From: Sinonovacula constricta | Taxonomy: Eukaryota > Mollusca > Bivalvia > Cardiida > Solecurtidae | Length of the DNA: 64,000 bases | Direction: 5' to 3' | Assembly (NCBI GenBank): GCA_007844125.1 | Contig: CM017573.1 | Span: 1,636,293-1,700,292 of the forward strand | In this document: positions 24,741 through 36,527 of the stretch, one piece after another | Position numbering within the stretch: the stretch's first letter is position 1 | How the letters are laid out: the number at the start of each line of letters is the position of its first letter | Program-made: the position numbers and the translations under genes | Notes under the pieces: generated by a model | Told to the model about the DNA's origin: nothing | Databases searched by the model: none | Seen by the model: only the letters and a program-made list of their open reading frames with translations

Positions 24741-27700
24741 CGAATACAAATTATTTATCAATCAGTTCATAACGAACATGTATTTTATTATTGAACAGGA
24801 CTGTTCTGCAGTACATTGAAAACATTTCCTGGTCAAAGACGAACGTCTATGTTTCAGATTTTGCTAATTGCCATTCGGATATATTTATTTAATATTTAAT
24901 TAGTGTGTTGAAACCTGTATGTTCATGCCTTAAACATCTGATAAATTATAAATTTATTGCGGAAATAATTGATGCATGACGTCATCCTTGTATGTTTGTT
25001 ATCCTTGGGGAAATATTATCTGAAAATATTAATGGATTATATCAAGGATCACTTTATTTCACTGTAATGTCACTAACTATACCTTACAGCAAACCATATA
25101 TGACTATCCGAACATTAGCTCTAGTTGGTTGGAAATCATAACGCGTTTGTTTAACATGTTTATATCCAAGTTGACACCTGTTTACTACATAATTAAAGCT
25201 TACTCTAAAGCTGTTGAGATGTGAATGTATACGGATGTTTGATAAATGAGTAAAGCCTATAGAAACATATACACAGTCGGTAGAGTTCACATTATCATTT
25301 GGATAGGTACCCCATTACTATGAAAACATTGATACTGCGATAATACCGTATGGTGCAGAAAAAAAAAAGCGAAAAAATAGTCCGTACAATATGTTACTAA
25401 GGTTCCTTGCTGCAATCACCAAGGCGCAATAATCTAATTAATTTAGTAATGATTATCGCGGGTGTTCACTATTCACGGCTAGCAGCTTGGTCGATATGGA
25501 AGATATGGAAGGTATATTTATATACAAGCAACATGTCACAGTTCTCGTAACATATTAAATGGCCTTTATTTGTTCTGCGTAATGACGTTTATATTCGGCT
25601 CGCTATATTTTCTGGACGGAAACAAAATAGGTTATATTCAAAAGGAAACATCTTATCTGGCAATGGTATGACAGCGAATCGTTGTAGCACCGATTAATAC
25701 TGAATGTATAATTATAAAACAAGTCTTTATTTTAAAACAAATTAATCACATTCTCCTTGTAACTTTAAAATATTGTAAAAGAAGACAAATCTCAACAACC
25801 AAGCATTGTTTGTCTAAACATCATTTAACAAATAAACACGAGATCAGAGTTAAACTCCACGTAAAAATGTAACTGTTTTCAGAAGTATTAACAGTTTTGC
25901 AAACTTATTGTTATATTTAGCACATCTTACCTGAGTTCTAAATGAAAACATTGAGCTGCTGGCTATAGTACGTTTAGACGAACCACGATCAAATACCGTA
26001 ACGTATTTTGTAGCTGCAATATTTATAAACAAAACAAAACAACAACAACAACAGACGTGCCCTTCTTTGATGACTTGGCAAACAGTTTGTATAGGAAGAC
26101 CAACTTTAGGATCTACCAAGGGAGATAACGCAGTTAACAAATAATAATACTGGCGCATAAAATAATTAGTTCAGAATCGGTTTTCATTCATGTACGCACG
26201 TGGAACTTATTTTAAAATTTACTGTCTTGTCGTGGTAACATTGATCTATTTAATAACTACCCATGGGGGTAACATTGTTAAAGACAACTGATAGAATCGT
26301 CGTTTGATCAATCGAACAAATATAATTACAGTCAGGTAGTCGTGCTCGTCTATGTCAAGACGTTGTTTGTTACAGAATACGTCGCCTTTGACAGAATTCA
26401 ATGATATTCTTCAGTCAATAAATATTCAATATATAGAGTATAGGCAGGTGTCCAAGTTAACATTTCATATTATGGATTTGTATGATTAAACGTTTTATTA
26501 TTCCACGAAAACAGTTGTTTGTGCACTCATGTTGGAGAAGAAACGTTTTACTTTATGCCACAATGCTGTTTTTATCATTTACGCCTGATGTCGTTGTCAT
26601 GGTTTCGAAATGTCATCGCCTGTACAATAATTCTTTCTGTATATCGTTGATTGATTTATGTTCATGGTTTGTTTTCTTTTTCAACTTTCGCACAGTTTCC
26701 ATTGGCCTACTGTATTATGTTGGGCTATTGGCGGATATATTTTATTTTGGCGATAAAAATATACTTTGTGAGATAAATTGCACATATGATAAATAGATAT
26801 GATGCAAAATAACATTGTTTTGTTGATGCATCCCTTATTTTCAAACAATAAGACCAAATAAATGTGGACAACTTTTTGATACATATTGTCACAATGTATT
26901 TCGTCTGGAACCTAGATCTATGCTTTAGATTATTGGTGTTGTTTTTAAATCGAAGTCATACTTCAACTCTATGCTACAATTACATTTCAAACAAAATCGA
27001 TCATTTTGTATGTTTTCCATAAAACTCTGGATCCCTATGTTTACGGGAATCGCGATAAATCCATTATACTGTGCGCTCAGCGACAAGCTGTCGTTTACTC
27101 CTTGTATTTATGTGTTTTTCGAGCACTTATCCGAGTTATTGCTAAGGCAACAGGGATGATCTGAGGCTATGGATGAAATTCAATCTTGCTTTTACAGAAC
27201 AGTTACAAACCATTGGATGACTTTAACTGCTAATATCTCGCATATTTCAAAAGAATGAAAACCTTCAATGTAAAAATGAAGATATTCGGAAGCCGTAAGA
27301 AATACAGGTTGTTTTGCTGTAATGTTCAAAAGGATCGGACTTGTTTGTTGTTGTTTTTGTTAAAGGGAGTTTTTTTCTCTATTTCTGTCTGGCTCTATTA
27401 ATAATCTCTATGGGCTGTTTGACCAAGTAATTTAATGCAAAAGTACAATGTTTGAATCAGCTATGGAGTTTTCCCGTGCTTTCCAGTAGGTACATCCCAG
27501 TAATTGTCTGCTTATAGCAATCCTCTCTATAATTCGTAAAAAAACCCGTATTTAACCAAAAGGAGAACGACTGAACCAAAATTTTGACGTATGGAAATTA
27601 CATAATCCACATACTGTATTTATTAAGCTTTGTTATAGTTACAACTGCTGTCTAAAACACAGGGCGTCCATGGCCTAGGAATGGCAGAGACTTAAAGCTC

Positions 27701-28520
27701 CATTCACTTATTAGCTTTTTACAGCATGGGTTCGAGTCACTGACCGGGACAAATGATTAATGTGGACAGATTTTCCTGCGGTGCGACGATGGAACTGCGT
27801 GGAGATTGGAATATTAACAAACACTTACATACCCGAAAGCTGATGGTAGTTTTCGCCGATCTATCAACACTAATTTTTAAAACGAAAGTTTACCAACTTG
27901 CCTAAAAAAGCGAAAACAACAACAACGTTTTATTCCGCATCTAGATTATACAGACGTTATGTTTAAGATCCTACGAGCTAAATTCAGGCCGGCCGCCCAC
28001 TTTTTTTATTTCAAATATCTAATCATTTTTGATTAATTTGTCCAAATGTCTTTTACAGACACAATCCCATGGTACACTCGGCCCTTTGTTTAGCTTAGAA
28101 TACTTGTATAACATTTCCAAACCGCCAGTATCACTTGGTGTCACAAGAGTCCATGGCATGGCTTCTCTTCAGATGTAACTTGTCAGTTTAATGTTACAAA
28201 CTTCCACATTGCCAGTCGTCCATGCTAGCTGGGATAGGCATGTGAGAAACCGCCATGCCTTAATAGCGATCTGCTACGTGCCGTGGTTTTATATCAACAA
28301 CAAAAAAGTCACGGTAATAAATATATATATGATATTTCCTTTATTGTAAGAGTCTTTGATGACCATGGTGTCATCTCAAGCGTTTTATTTCAATACCAAT
28401 GTTCGATCTTCTCTAACACACCGAGGAGGTAGAAAGAGAATTATTATAGCAAAAGTTTAAAGAGCCGGGCAAAATATTTATATGTACGCAAACAGAGCCA
28501 CTATTCTTCCTCTGAAATTT
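24741..28520. other. unique AT-rich spacer
   Basis: No recognisable gene; frames at 25084-25290, 25850-26158, 26482-26796 and 26971-27159 are AT-driven and without known domains. A perfect CRE palindrome lies at 24977-24984. A tRNA-like remnant is at 27660-27760. The stretch 28060-28290 is of higher complexity and CNE-like. Confidence 0.45.
27660..27760 (+). other. decayed tRNA-derived SINE head (pseudo-tRNA)
   Basis: An A-box-like tggcctaggaatggcagag (27671-27689) is followed about 40 bp later by the B-box gggttcgagtc (27728-27738), the right order and distance for an RNA polymerase III internal promoter with a long insert. Stems do not close, so it is not a working tRNA. The body downstream (to about 27830) may belong to the same old SINE. 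Confidence 0.35.
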
Positions 28521-29067
28521 AGGACAACGGAGAAGCGACAGTAGTCCTTTCAGTAACCCCAACTCTACCTCGGCCATCGAGGACAACGGAGAAGCGACAG
28601 TAGTCCTTTCAGTAACCCCCATTCTACCTCGGCCACCAGGGACAAAGGCGGAGAAGCGAAGGTAGTCCTTTCAGTAACCCCCATTCTACCTCGGCCATCA
28701 GGGACAACGGAGAAGCGACAGTAGTCCTTTCAGTAACCCCAACTCTACCTCGGCCATCGAGGACAACGGAGAAGCGACAGTAGTCCTTTCAGTAACCCCA
28801 ACTCTACCTCGGCCATCGAGGACAACGGAGAAGCGACAGTAGTCCTTTCAGTAACCATCACTCTATCTCAGCCATCGAGGACAACGGAGAAGCGACAGTA
28901 GTCCTTTTAGTAACGATCACTCTACCTCAGCCATCGAGGACAACGGAGAAGCGACAGTAGTCCTTTCAGTAACCATCACTCTACCGCGGCCATCAGGGAC
29001 AACGGAGAAGCGACAGTAGTCCTTTCAGTAACCCACACTCTACTTTCGCCATCAGGGACAACGGAGA
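28521..29067. repeat. minisatellite, 59-bp unit, about 9 copies
   Basis: The core aggacaacggagaagcgaca, then gtagtcctttcagtaac, recurs every 59-60 bp. Linker variants are ccccaactctacctcggcca and ccatcactctac. A single degenerate half unit continues to about 29092. Confidence 0.95.
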
Positions 29068-29504
29068 CCTGATAATTGTGATTTCAGTAAGAACGGTTTA
29101 TCAGATGGATAGCGACCCTTTGACTTATAGAACGCGTCACGCACTGTCTGCCAAAATAGTTACTTACTTCAATAAGTCAGTTATTCCCTTGAAAGACATA
29201 CACTTTATGAGAATGAAATTCATCTAGCTCTGCCATAGCGTGTCAAGGGGTGGTTTCCTCCCATGTTTGTTGAATCTGTACGAATTCATATCTGTTTGAG
29301 TCTGGAAGCGTTGGTAAAGTGAAAGAATTTCCAGTTTGAACGGTTTTTCCAACAAACGGGCTTAAGCAGAACGGTCATGAACCGCGGTTAGGAAGAAATT
29401 AAGGTTTTGTGGTCAGATCAAATAAAAACCGCTTTGAATGCTTTTTTTTATTAAAGCCTTGATTTTATTGCCACCTTTGTTCATATTGAGAAGTAATGCC
29501 ATTT
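29068..29504. other. unique spacer
   Basis: No gene recognised. On the minus strand this DNA lies just downstream of the 29465-30118 frame and holds AATAAA-type sequences close to its stop codon. Confidence 0.45.
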
Positions 29505-30118
29505 CTGTTTGCATAAGCATTGTTATATGTCGGCTTGTTTACATAAGCATTGTTATATGTCGGCTTGTTTACATAAGCATTGTTATATGTCGACTTGTTT
29601 ACATAAGCATTGTTATATGTCGGCTTGTTTACATAAGCATTGTTATATGTCGGCTTGTTTACATAAGCATTGTTATATGTCGGCTTGTTTACATAAGCAT
29701 TGTTATATGTCGACTTGTTTACATAAGCATTGTTATATGTCGGCTTGTTTACATAAGCATTGCTATATGTCGACTTGTTTACATAAGCATTGTTATATGT
29801 CGACTTGTTTACATAAGCATTGTTATATGTCGGCTTGTTTACATAAGCATTGTTATATGTCGACTTGTTTACATAAACATTGTTATATGTCGACTTGTTT
29901 ACATAAGCATTGTTATATGTCGGCTTGTTTACATAAGCATTGTTATATGTCGACTTGTTTACATAAGCATTGTTATATGTCGGATTGTTTACATAAGCAT
30001 GGTAATATGTCGGCTTGTTTACATAAGCATGTTTATATGTCGGCTTTGACTTAGAGTAGAAGCGGCTTCCTCTTTCAATGAAATATTTTTCTTCTTTGGA
30101 TTTTTGAAAGAATAACAA
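29465..30118 (-). other. open frame with a perfect decapeptide repeat, possible repetitive structural protein
   Basis: A 217-codon minus-strand frame covers the whole 30-bp array. It has a charged non-repetitive head (about 28 residues, ending SKSKPTYK), about 17 decapeptides of the form NAYVNKPTYN or NAYVNKSTYN, and a short unique tail (NRNGITSQYEQRWQ). AATAAA overlaps the stop codon and a second lies about 15 bases further on. The Tyr-rich, Lys-Pro/Ser-Thr-Tyr decapeptide period recalls the decapeptide repeats of mussel foot protein 1, but the sequences differ, there is no ATG at the start (it opens at TTG) and no signal peptide. Forward frames over the same DNA are also open (29438-30049, 29509-30054), so an array by-product remains the simplest explanation. 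Confidence 0.15.
29505..30045. repeat. minisatellite, 30-bp unit, 18 copies, no indels
   Basis: The unit tgttatatgtcggcttgttt plus acataagcat repeats with exact 30-bp spacing throughout. The main variant is cgg versus cga. The forkhead-type core TGTTTAC is intact in 17 units and altered (TGTTTGC) only in the first, boundary unit. Confidence 0.98.
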
Positions 30119-33100
30119 ATTACAGAAAACTGAATAAAATAATTACGTAATGGCAGAAACAGACTGGACATTCTCTTCTTTTTTTCCGAAAAGCGATAAA
30201 CTCTGTCTTTGAACAGACCAGTGTTTTAATGTCGCTGATCTGAAGCTGCATCAATCTATGGCTGGCAAGTGAAACCGACAGTACATGCTAGCCATAAAAA
30301 ATGTCTACAATCTATTAAACTTCAGAGGCCTGTGGTTTGGTCAGACAACTTAGCACGGTCTGCGGATGCAAATGTTAGAAATTGACACGATGGTGACACT
30401 TTTCCGGAGACATCCCCACCTTTCAAAGACATTTCTGATGGGGTTTCTCGGTGGCCCCGTTACTGCTAGCTTCTCGTAGACATATTCCGTGTGCCCCCAT
30501 CAGAAACACAAACCAAGCAGTGGCGTACAGTCGCTGAAGATAACAATCGATCCCCGAGTCTTCAGATCGATGCTCGGCGGTAAAGTGTTGCCTGCGACAC
30601 ACTAGCTGATCCCTTATACTGTCGCACTGCCGCCTTTTTGTGTTGGGGACATTTTTATCCACATAACTACTTTGTTTACCGTGCCGCGAATGTAATAAAA
30701 AATTCAACAGAAATGTGGCTTATTGTTGAAAGACCATTTGGTCATGGCTCTTGGAGTCACCGATCGCAAATATAGCACGGTCGTGACATGGCAGGCAGTC
30801 GACTAATGTAGAGGAAGTAACGACGAACTGAAGTACGGTTGAAGTTGTGTGAATGGAATAACTAGAATTGTGTTTGTTTAATACACTGATTGGTCAGAAG
30901 AAAACAACTGTGACGGTTCTAAGTCTCGTGTGTATTAAAGAATCAGCAACGTGAATTTAAACATTTAAGAAAAACAATCAGTGAGCGATAAGAATGGAGC
31001 ATATTTGGTGTTTGATTTCATGTACGCTTGATTTCTCGCACATCTTATTGCTTGTGATTTGGTGTAAATAGACTAGTTCGTGTAACTGTGTTAAATTACA
31101 CGTTGGCGTGCAATAATTAGCTTACCGAACCAGGGATAGAAAACACAAACTTCTTGTCTTCATCACTTGTGAGAAAGCTAGTGATTAGACCATTGATACC
31201 ATAACATCTACCAAGAATCACTTATACTGTTTTCATTTAAGGCTGAGATAAATATTGTGAAATGCTCGAGTTATTAACACCAACTAGGGAAATCTTTCTC
31301 TCGCATAACAACCGATGAACAAATCCTGGATCAACGCGATTGGAGATCACAGCTACCGGGATTCATCGCTCGTATAAGACGCGATCTTAACGACGTGGGA
31401 AACTATAGTCATTCTACTTTGGGTTTGATATACTATGAAGCCGTGATAATCTGCCTGAACCGCGCCATTGGTTACCGTACTATTCTATCAGCAGGAACTA
31501 GATGTAGACAGTACGAAGGGTGAACATGGTACAGGTTGACTGACTGGTGATGATTCTCAAGTCGTTTTATTTATTCATAAGTGATGTATTTTGGAAAACG
31601 TAAAGACAAACCAATGGACCTATAAAATAGGAATCGTGCCAATGGCTTGACGGAGTAGTTAGACAATCTACAGTTTATTTCGCTTGACGCGTGCTCCTGT
31701 ATTGGTTATAGTAATAAAAACCGATTTTCTTGCAATCCATTGGTGCTTTCTGAACACCAGCGCACTAAAGATTGTGGATAGTTTGTGAAAACATCAGCGG
31801 AAGATACTGTTGTAGCAAGGATGAAGCTAGCCAAGATTCATAAAGAATCATGTGAGAATAATTTATATTTTTTACTTTCATTGTTATTGTTTCGAGGGAC
31901 ATTGAATCTTAACATATGTTGCTTTTGCCGAGTGGAGGAAAGATCCAGTTTGACTTTTATGTGTTGCAGATTTTAATTGGTTGACTCCTGGGTTCTATTT
32001 TTGTTGCAACCTGTGTTAAAGAGTGGTGCAAAAAGTAATAACGTATATCCGTCACAATAAGTGACGTCATCCACTTACGTCATAATGACGCATGGGTTTC
32101 ACCATCACCACCACGGGCTGTAAGTACATTCAGTATTTCACTGTCCAACTGTTACATATCTGTGATATTTCTTTGTGAACAAATAGTTATATGCCAAAAC
32201 CAGGTATTAATACAAATTTAAATTATGTATCAAATTGTACACGCGGATCACTTGCATTTTCGACATGGTGTAGTTTCTCAAGCCAAGAGTGTGATATAGA
32301 TCTACCTAGCTGTATGGTATTTCTGTTACACGTTCTTATAAACGACAATGTCAGTGCGGATTTGTCCTTTGTTGACTTCCTCATCTGAACTATTGTATTC
32401 TGAAATATTATAGTTTATTATCCAAAACGTAGCCATCTAGTGACAAATAAATGTGTCGACATGAATTTTACAAATAGGAACATGTATCACTCGCAACTTA
32501 TACATGTACTACATGAACCTCGTATGTCCTTACAGATAAGTAAGACACAGCTTTATATATTAATTTCTAATTTAATAGATTTAATATGTAGAATATCTGC
32601 AATACATTTTATTGTTACTGACCCGAAAAATATCTAAGAATATCTATGGTCTGTGATTCTGCTTGAATAGGTCAGGCGTGCAGGTATAAAAAATGTCAAA
32701 TCTTGTATGAGTTGTCTGCAAAAGTACACAATTTCAAAATATACGTGTTAATTCTTTAATTGGTAGACTCAATATCATTTTTGAAATATTTTAAATTTCT
32801 GAATGAAATTTTATAGCTATACATTCATCATTGTTCAGTATTAATGTTCTTTGTTGCATGCACTTTTCAAATGTACTAATGTCGCTTTAAGTATTCACTT
32901 AGCATCAAACTGCTCTATAAAGTACAAGACATGATACAATATATTGATTTTATATATGTAAGGTAATTCTTAGGTTATTTTAAGTTGTTTTTGCATTCGA
33001 AGATTTTCCCGGATGAGAGAGAAATGCGATATAGATGGACATTGACGATTCTGATTACTTATTAGTAAATTCGTAAGTCTTGATTACCTAAGTCAAGGAT

Positions 33101-33480
33101 TCTTTCGTCTTGAAACTGTCATTCCATCCCACGAGTGTTTCTTAGTCTACATGTCTCCTTGAATTCCCACGGTCAACAGGAAGGTCTTTATATTACAGCA
33201 ATCATTTGTTGTTTGCCACATCATGGGACTTCTTTTTTTGTTTGTTGATCTAGCCACATTTTGGAAACAACTACGATTGTTTTAAGCAACGGTTTTGTGT
33301 CCGAATGGTTCATGATGTTTTAACTAAACACTAAAAAGTGCTTGTGGTGAATTAAGTGCAGATGCAGTGTCCAGAGCATCTCTCAATTAAGATTTTTTGA
33401 ATCGTTGTAAGTTGATGGGGTTCATGGCTCATATGTAAAAATGAAACATATCTGTTTGGAAGAAGGTTTTGCAAGAAAAA
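30046..33480. other. unique spacer with CNE-like stretches
   Basis: No recognised gene. The minus-strand frame 30423-30707 (94 residues, no ATG start) is of mixed composition but matches no family I know. The stretches 30420-30720 and 31290-31500 are less AT-rich and CNE-like (for example gaaccgcgccattggttacc near 31457, with an inverted CCAAT box). A CRE cluster at 32051-32092 is listed separately. Confidence 0.4.
32051..32092. promoter_or_regulatory. clustered CRE/ATF-like sites
   Basis: Within about 40 bp the sequence holds gtcac, a perfect TGACGTCA (32062-32069), ttacgtcat (near 32075) and atgacgcat (near 32084). CREB/ATF/AP-1-type bZIP factors recognise such sites. Regulatory activity is inferred from motif density only. 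Confidence 0.35.
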
Positions 33481-33938
33481 AGATCTCGCATACTTAAGAA
33501 AGATAGCAAACCAATTCAGAGACCTCCTGCATAATGAGGGAAGATGAATTTGTTTGCTATCTTCCCTCCGATTGAGAGGAGATATCTGACTAATTTTCTG
33601 CGATCTCCTCGCAGTCAGAGGGAAGATAGCAAACAAGTTCAGAGATCTCCTCGGTTACGGAGGGAAGATAGCAAGCAAGTTCAGATATCTCCTCGGTTAC
33701 GGAGGGAAGATAGCAAGCAAGTTCAGAGATCTCCTCGCTTACGGAGGGAAGGTAACAAACAAGTTCAGAGATATCGCCGCATACAGAGGAAAGATAGCAA
33801 ATATGTTTAGAGAGCTTCCCCGCATACTGAAGGAAGCTAGCAAACAATTTCAGAGATCTCCTCGGCATACTAAGGGTTGAGGGCAAAAAACTTTAAAAAA
33901 AACTCCTTGCATACTGGGGGAAGTTAGCTAACAAATTC
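33481..33938. repeat. minisatellite, about 42-bp unit, with one inverted copy
   Basis: Direct copies carry gagggaagatagcaaacaag and ttcagagatctcctcg. At 33546-33586 one unit lies in the opposite orientation, facing the direct unit at 33602-33640; the two arms are nearly complementary over about 40 bp with a loop of about 15 bp. Frames 33352-33636 minus, 33544-33810 plus and 33590-33886 minus are its translations. Outer units are diverged. Confidence 0.9.
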
Positions 33939-36527
33939 CCCGATTAGTTAAGATACAGTTGTGTATGGACTTAAATGTATATGGATGCATGTATACGCTG
34001 TCAGAGGACAAAATACAAAAGTACCGAAAATTATACACATAGTTATTGCTTAATTATTCAGGAAATCTAAAGTTTTCAGACTAAAAAACAAACATTTTTT
34101 TACTTCAACACTTAGTGTACGACATACAAGAACCTCGAGAACATAATAAACCTTTTTATCATACTTGCGTCAAGAGTCTGGACATTCATGGCTGTCTGCC
34201 TTGTTGTGAAAGTATATTTGAGACTAAGGAACGATAACTCTGTGTAGGAGGGTGTGTCTGTCTTAGTTCATATTTATAGATGAAATGCATAATTGTGTTG
34301 TGCAGATGCAGATTAGAATATATTGACACACTGTGTCCGTGATTATAATTATTCTACATGCATTTACTTAGCCTCCTGTCAGACACAACCATTTTCTCGT
34401 AAGTTCAAACTTCCCAGCTTGCCGATAAATAAACTTCGTTACAAGATCTTCTTCTGATTTTTTAACCTCGTCCAGCCACCGACTAGATAACAAAACTCAA
34501 CGTAACAGATATTGCTTTGAAATGGTTTGAAAGGCTTCAAGACTGATTGGTCGGTGAACAAATTGCAGCAACCTTATAACAAATTACTAACTGCTGCTGA
34601 GAAGATTGTTGCAGGCAGCTTTCTTTCCTTTATTACTTTTTTTAACGTTTTCTTATGTTGCTTAGCAAACCGACGAGATAATTTCCACCCTCTCTACGTT
34701 TAATCTGTCATATTTGTATATGTGACATTATTAGCACAGTTACAAGATGTCTAGCGGTAAGTGTTGCTGGCTTTTTTACATTTCCGCCAGTATCGGCCTG
34801 TCACGTGACCTGTTGACCAACACAAGTCTTTCACATGGATCGAACCATCCCATCCCACTAACGTCAGGTGCATATGTCCAGTGTAGTTTATAGAAACCCG
34901 TTTTGCAGATATGTATCGTTTTTTATTTATTTATTTATTTTAAATTCACTCAATCACAGTTTCCCTTATCTAAATTTCTGATAATTTTAGTATGTTTTAT
35001 TAATGTTACACATGTTCATTGACTTATCTATTTACTGGGGTTTTATATACTTGCAGTTAAAAGTTCGTTTATACTCATAGCTTCATTTTATCGCCCTGTT
35101 TGCTTTTCATAGGAAGCTTTTTGACAGAGCTCAGATTTAGATAGGCCACAGATATCCTGTTTGACGTATATATTTTACTATTGGCAATATCTTGTCAATG
35201 CAGAATGCAGCATTGTTTCTCCCAAACAATGTACATGGGTTTGATGCGGACATAATAAATCATATGGCTTGTCGTAAATCGTTATTTTGCGTGGGTTTTC
35301 TGTTGATTGACTTTTTTACGCTTGTAAAAGTAGATCCTCATAACACTATTACATGCACATACAGACAGACTAGTTTACGATTCTAGTACTCTCCAAAATT
35401 ATATGAACTTTCAGTATATTATCTCTAAATAAAATTATAGCTTAGATAAAAAATGTTTACAGGGGAAGTTGGTTTGCAAAAGTCCTATGAGCGATATGTA
35501 AACAGAAAGGCCGAGCCTGTGCTTTGCAAGTTTGTCAATTTGCAATGTTAATGATAGTATTATCTTTCAGGTATTCCGCGATGTCGTTTACAATATAAAT
35601 ATAAATCTGCATTCGACATTTTTCAGCCGTTTTGTGGCTTTATGCACTTTTTGAAACATCGATTCGATCGATAAAATGGGTTACAAGGTAAATAATAGTT
35701 ACCGTTTGGTAAGCGTGGTGAATATTTAAATATACCCCACCCACTTCCCATCATAGGTACAATGAAAAGATCTCAGAAATGTGTCTATTTAGTTTTTGCT
35801 GTTGTAGTAACCTACCTAGCGTGTTTGCAAAATGCCAAAATGGATTTCGGGTGATCTAAATAAAAATATATTAAAACGCTTATCTAAACATCAAATTCAA
35901 AGCAACAAGTTCAACGTCTTACAGTACTTTTTGGTAGAGACATCGTCCGCAATTACCATCTGAGAAACGGGGCTTTGGCCTTCATATTAGTTTGTCTTAG
36001 AATTTGCATATATAGACGGTTTCTATCTACCATGGGCGGTAGCGGAAAATTGAATTTGTCATGGCAATTCTTTATACCCTACCAGCGAGAACGGTGTTTC
36101 TTTATACGGCTTTAGTGTCAGAGAAATCATGAAGACGGTGTATGGACATAAAAGACCTTTGTTCATGCCTGGATTGTACGGATAAATGTAGTACAGGCTC
36201 TCCTAATGAAGCAGCGACACATTTGGCCAATATCCCTTAATTGAATCTGATGAGACATAACAAGTTTTACTGCTGTGGCTTAGTTCTCGAATTGGCTCGT
36301 CCAGTTTTATAGCATCAGTAAATTATTCATAACATCAAATGTACGTTATTACGACTATAAGATCAAGTAGAAATGTTTAATACGATGTCTAAGATTTGAG
36401 GTCATTATAACAAGACAGTGTATTGTAATTGTAACCTCTTGAGCATGATCACTTAAGGGTGCTGTAACCATGGTCACACCAGTAAAATACGATTACTTAA
36501 ATTTTGTTTTCAAGATATCGTGTCTTC
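33939..36527. other. unique spacer with CNE-like stretches
   Basis: No gene recognised. CNE-like stretches are 34440-34640 (cagataacaa- and tgattggtcgg-type motifs) and 35990-36300, the latter with a perfect POU octamer ATTTGCAT at 36002-36009 and a SOX/TCF-like ctttgttc near 36157. A short (ttta)n run is at about 34920-34941. Confidence 0.4.

Noticed and set aside
34820..34850. B-box-like ggatcgaaccatcc
   Set aside because: No A box at the right distance and no tRNA-like arms around it.
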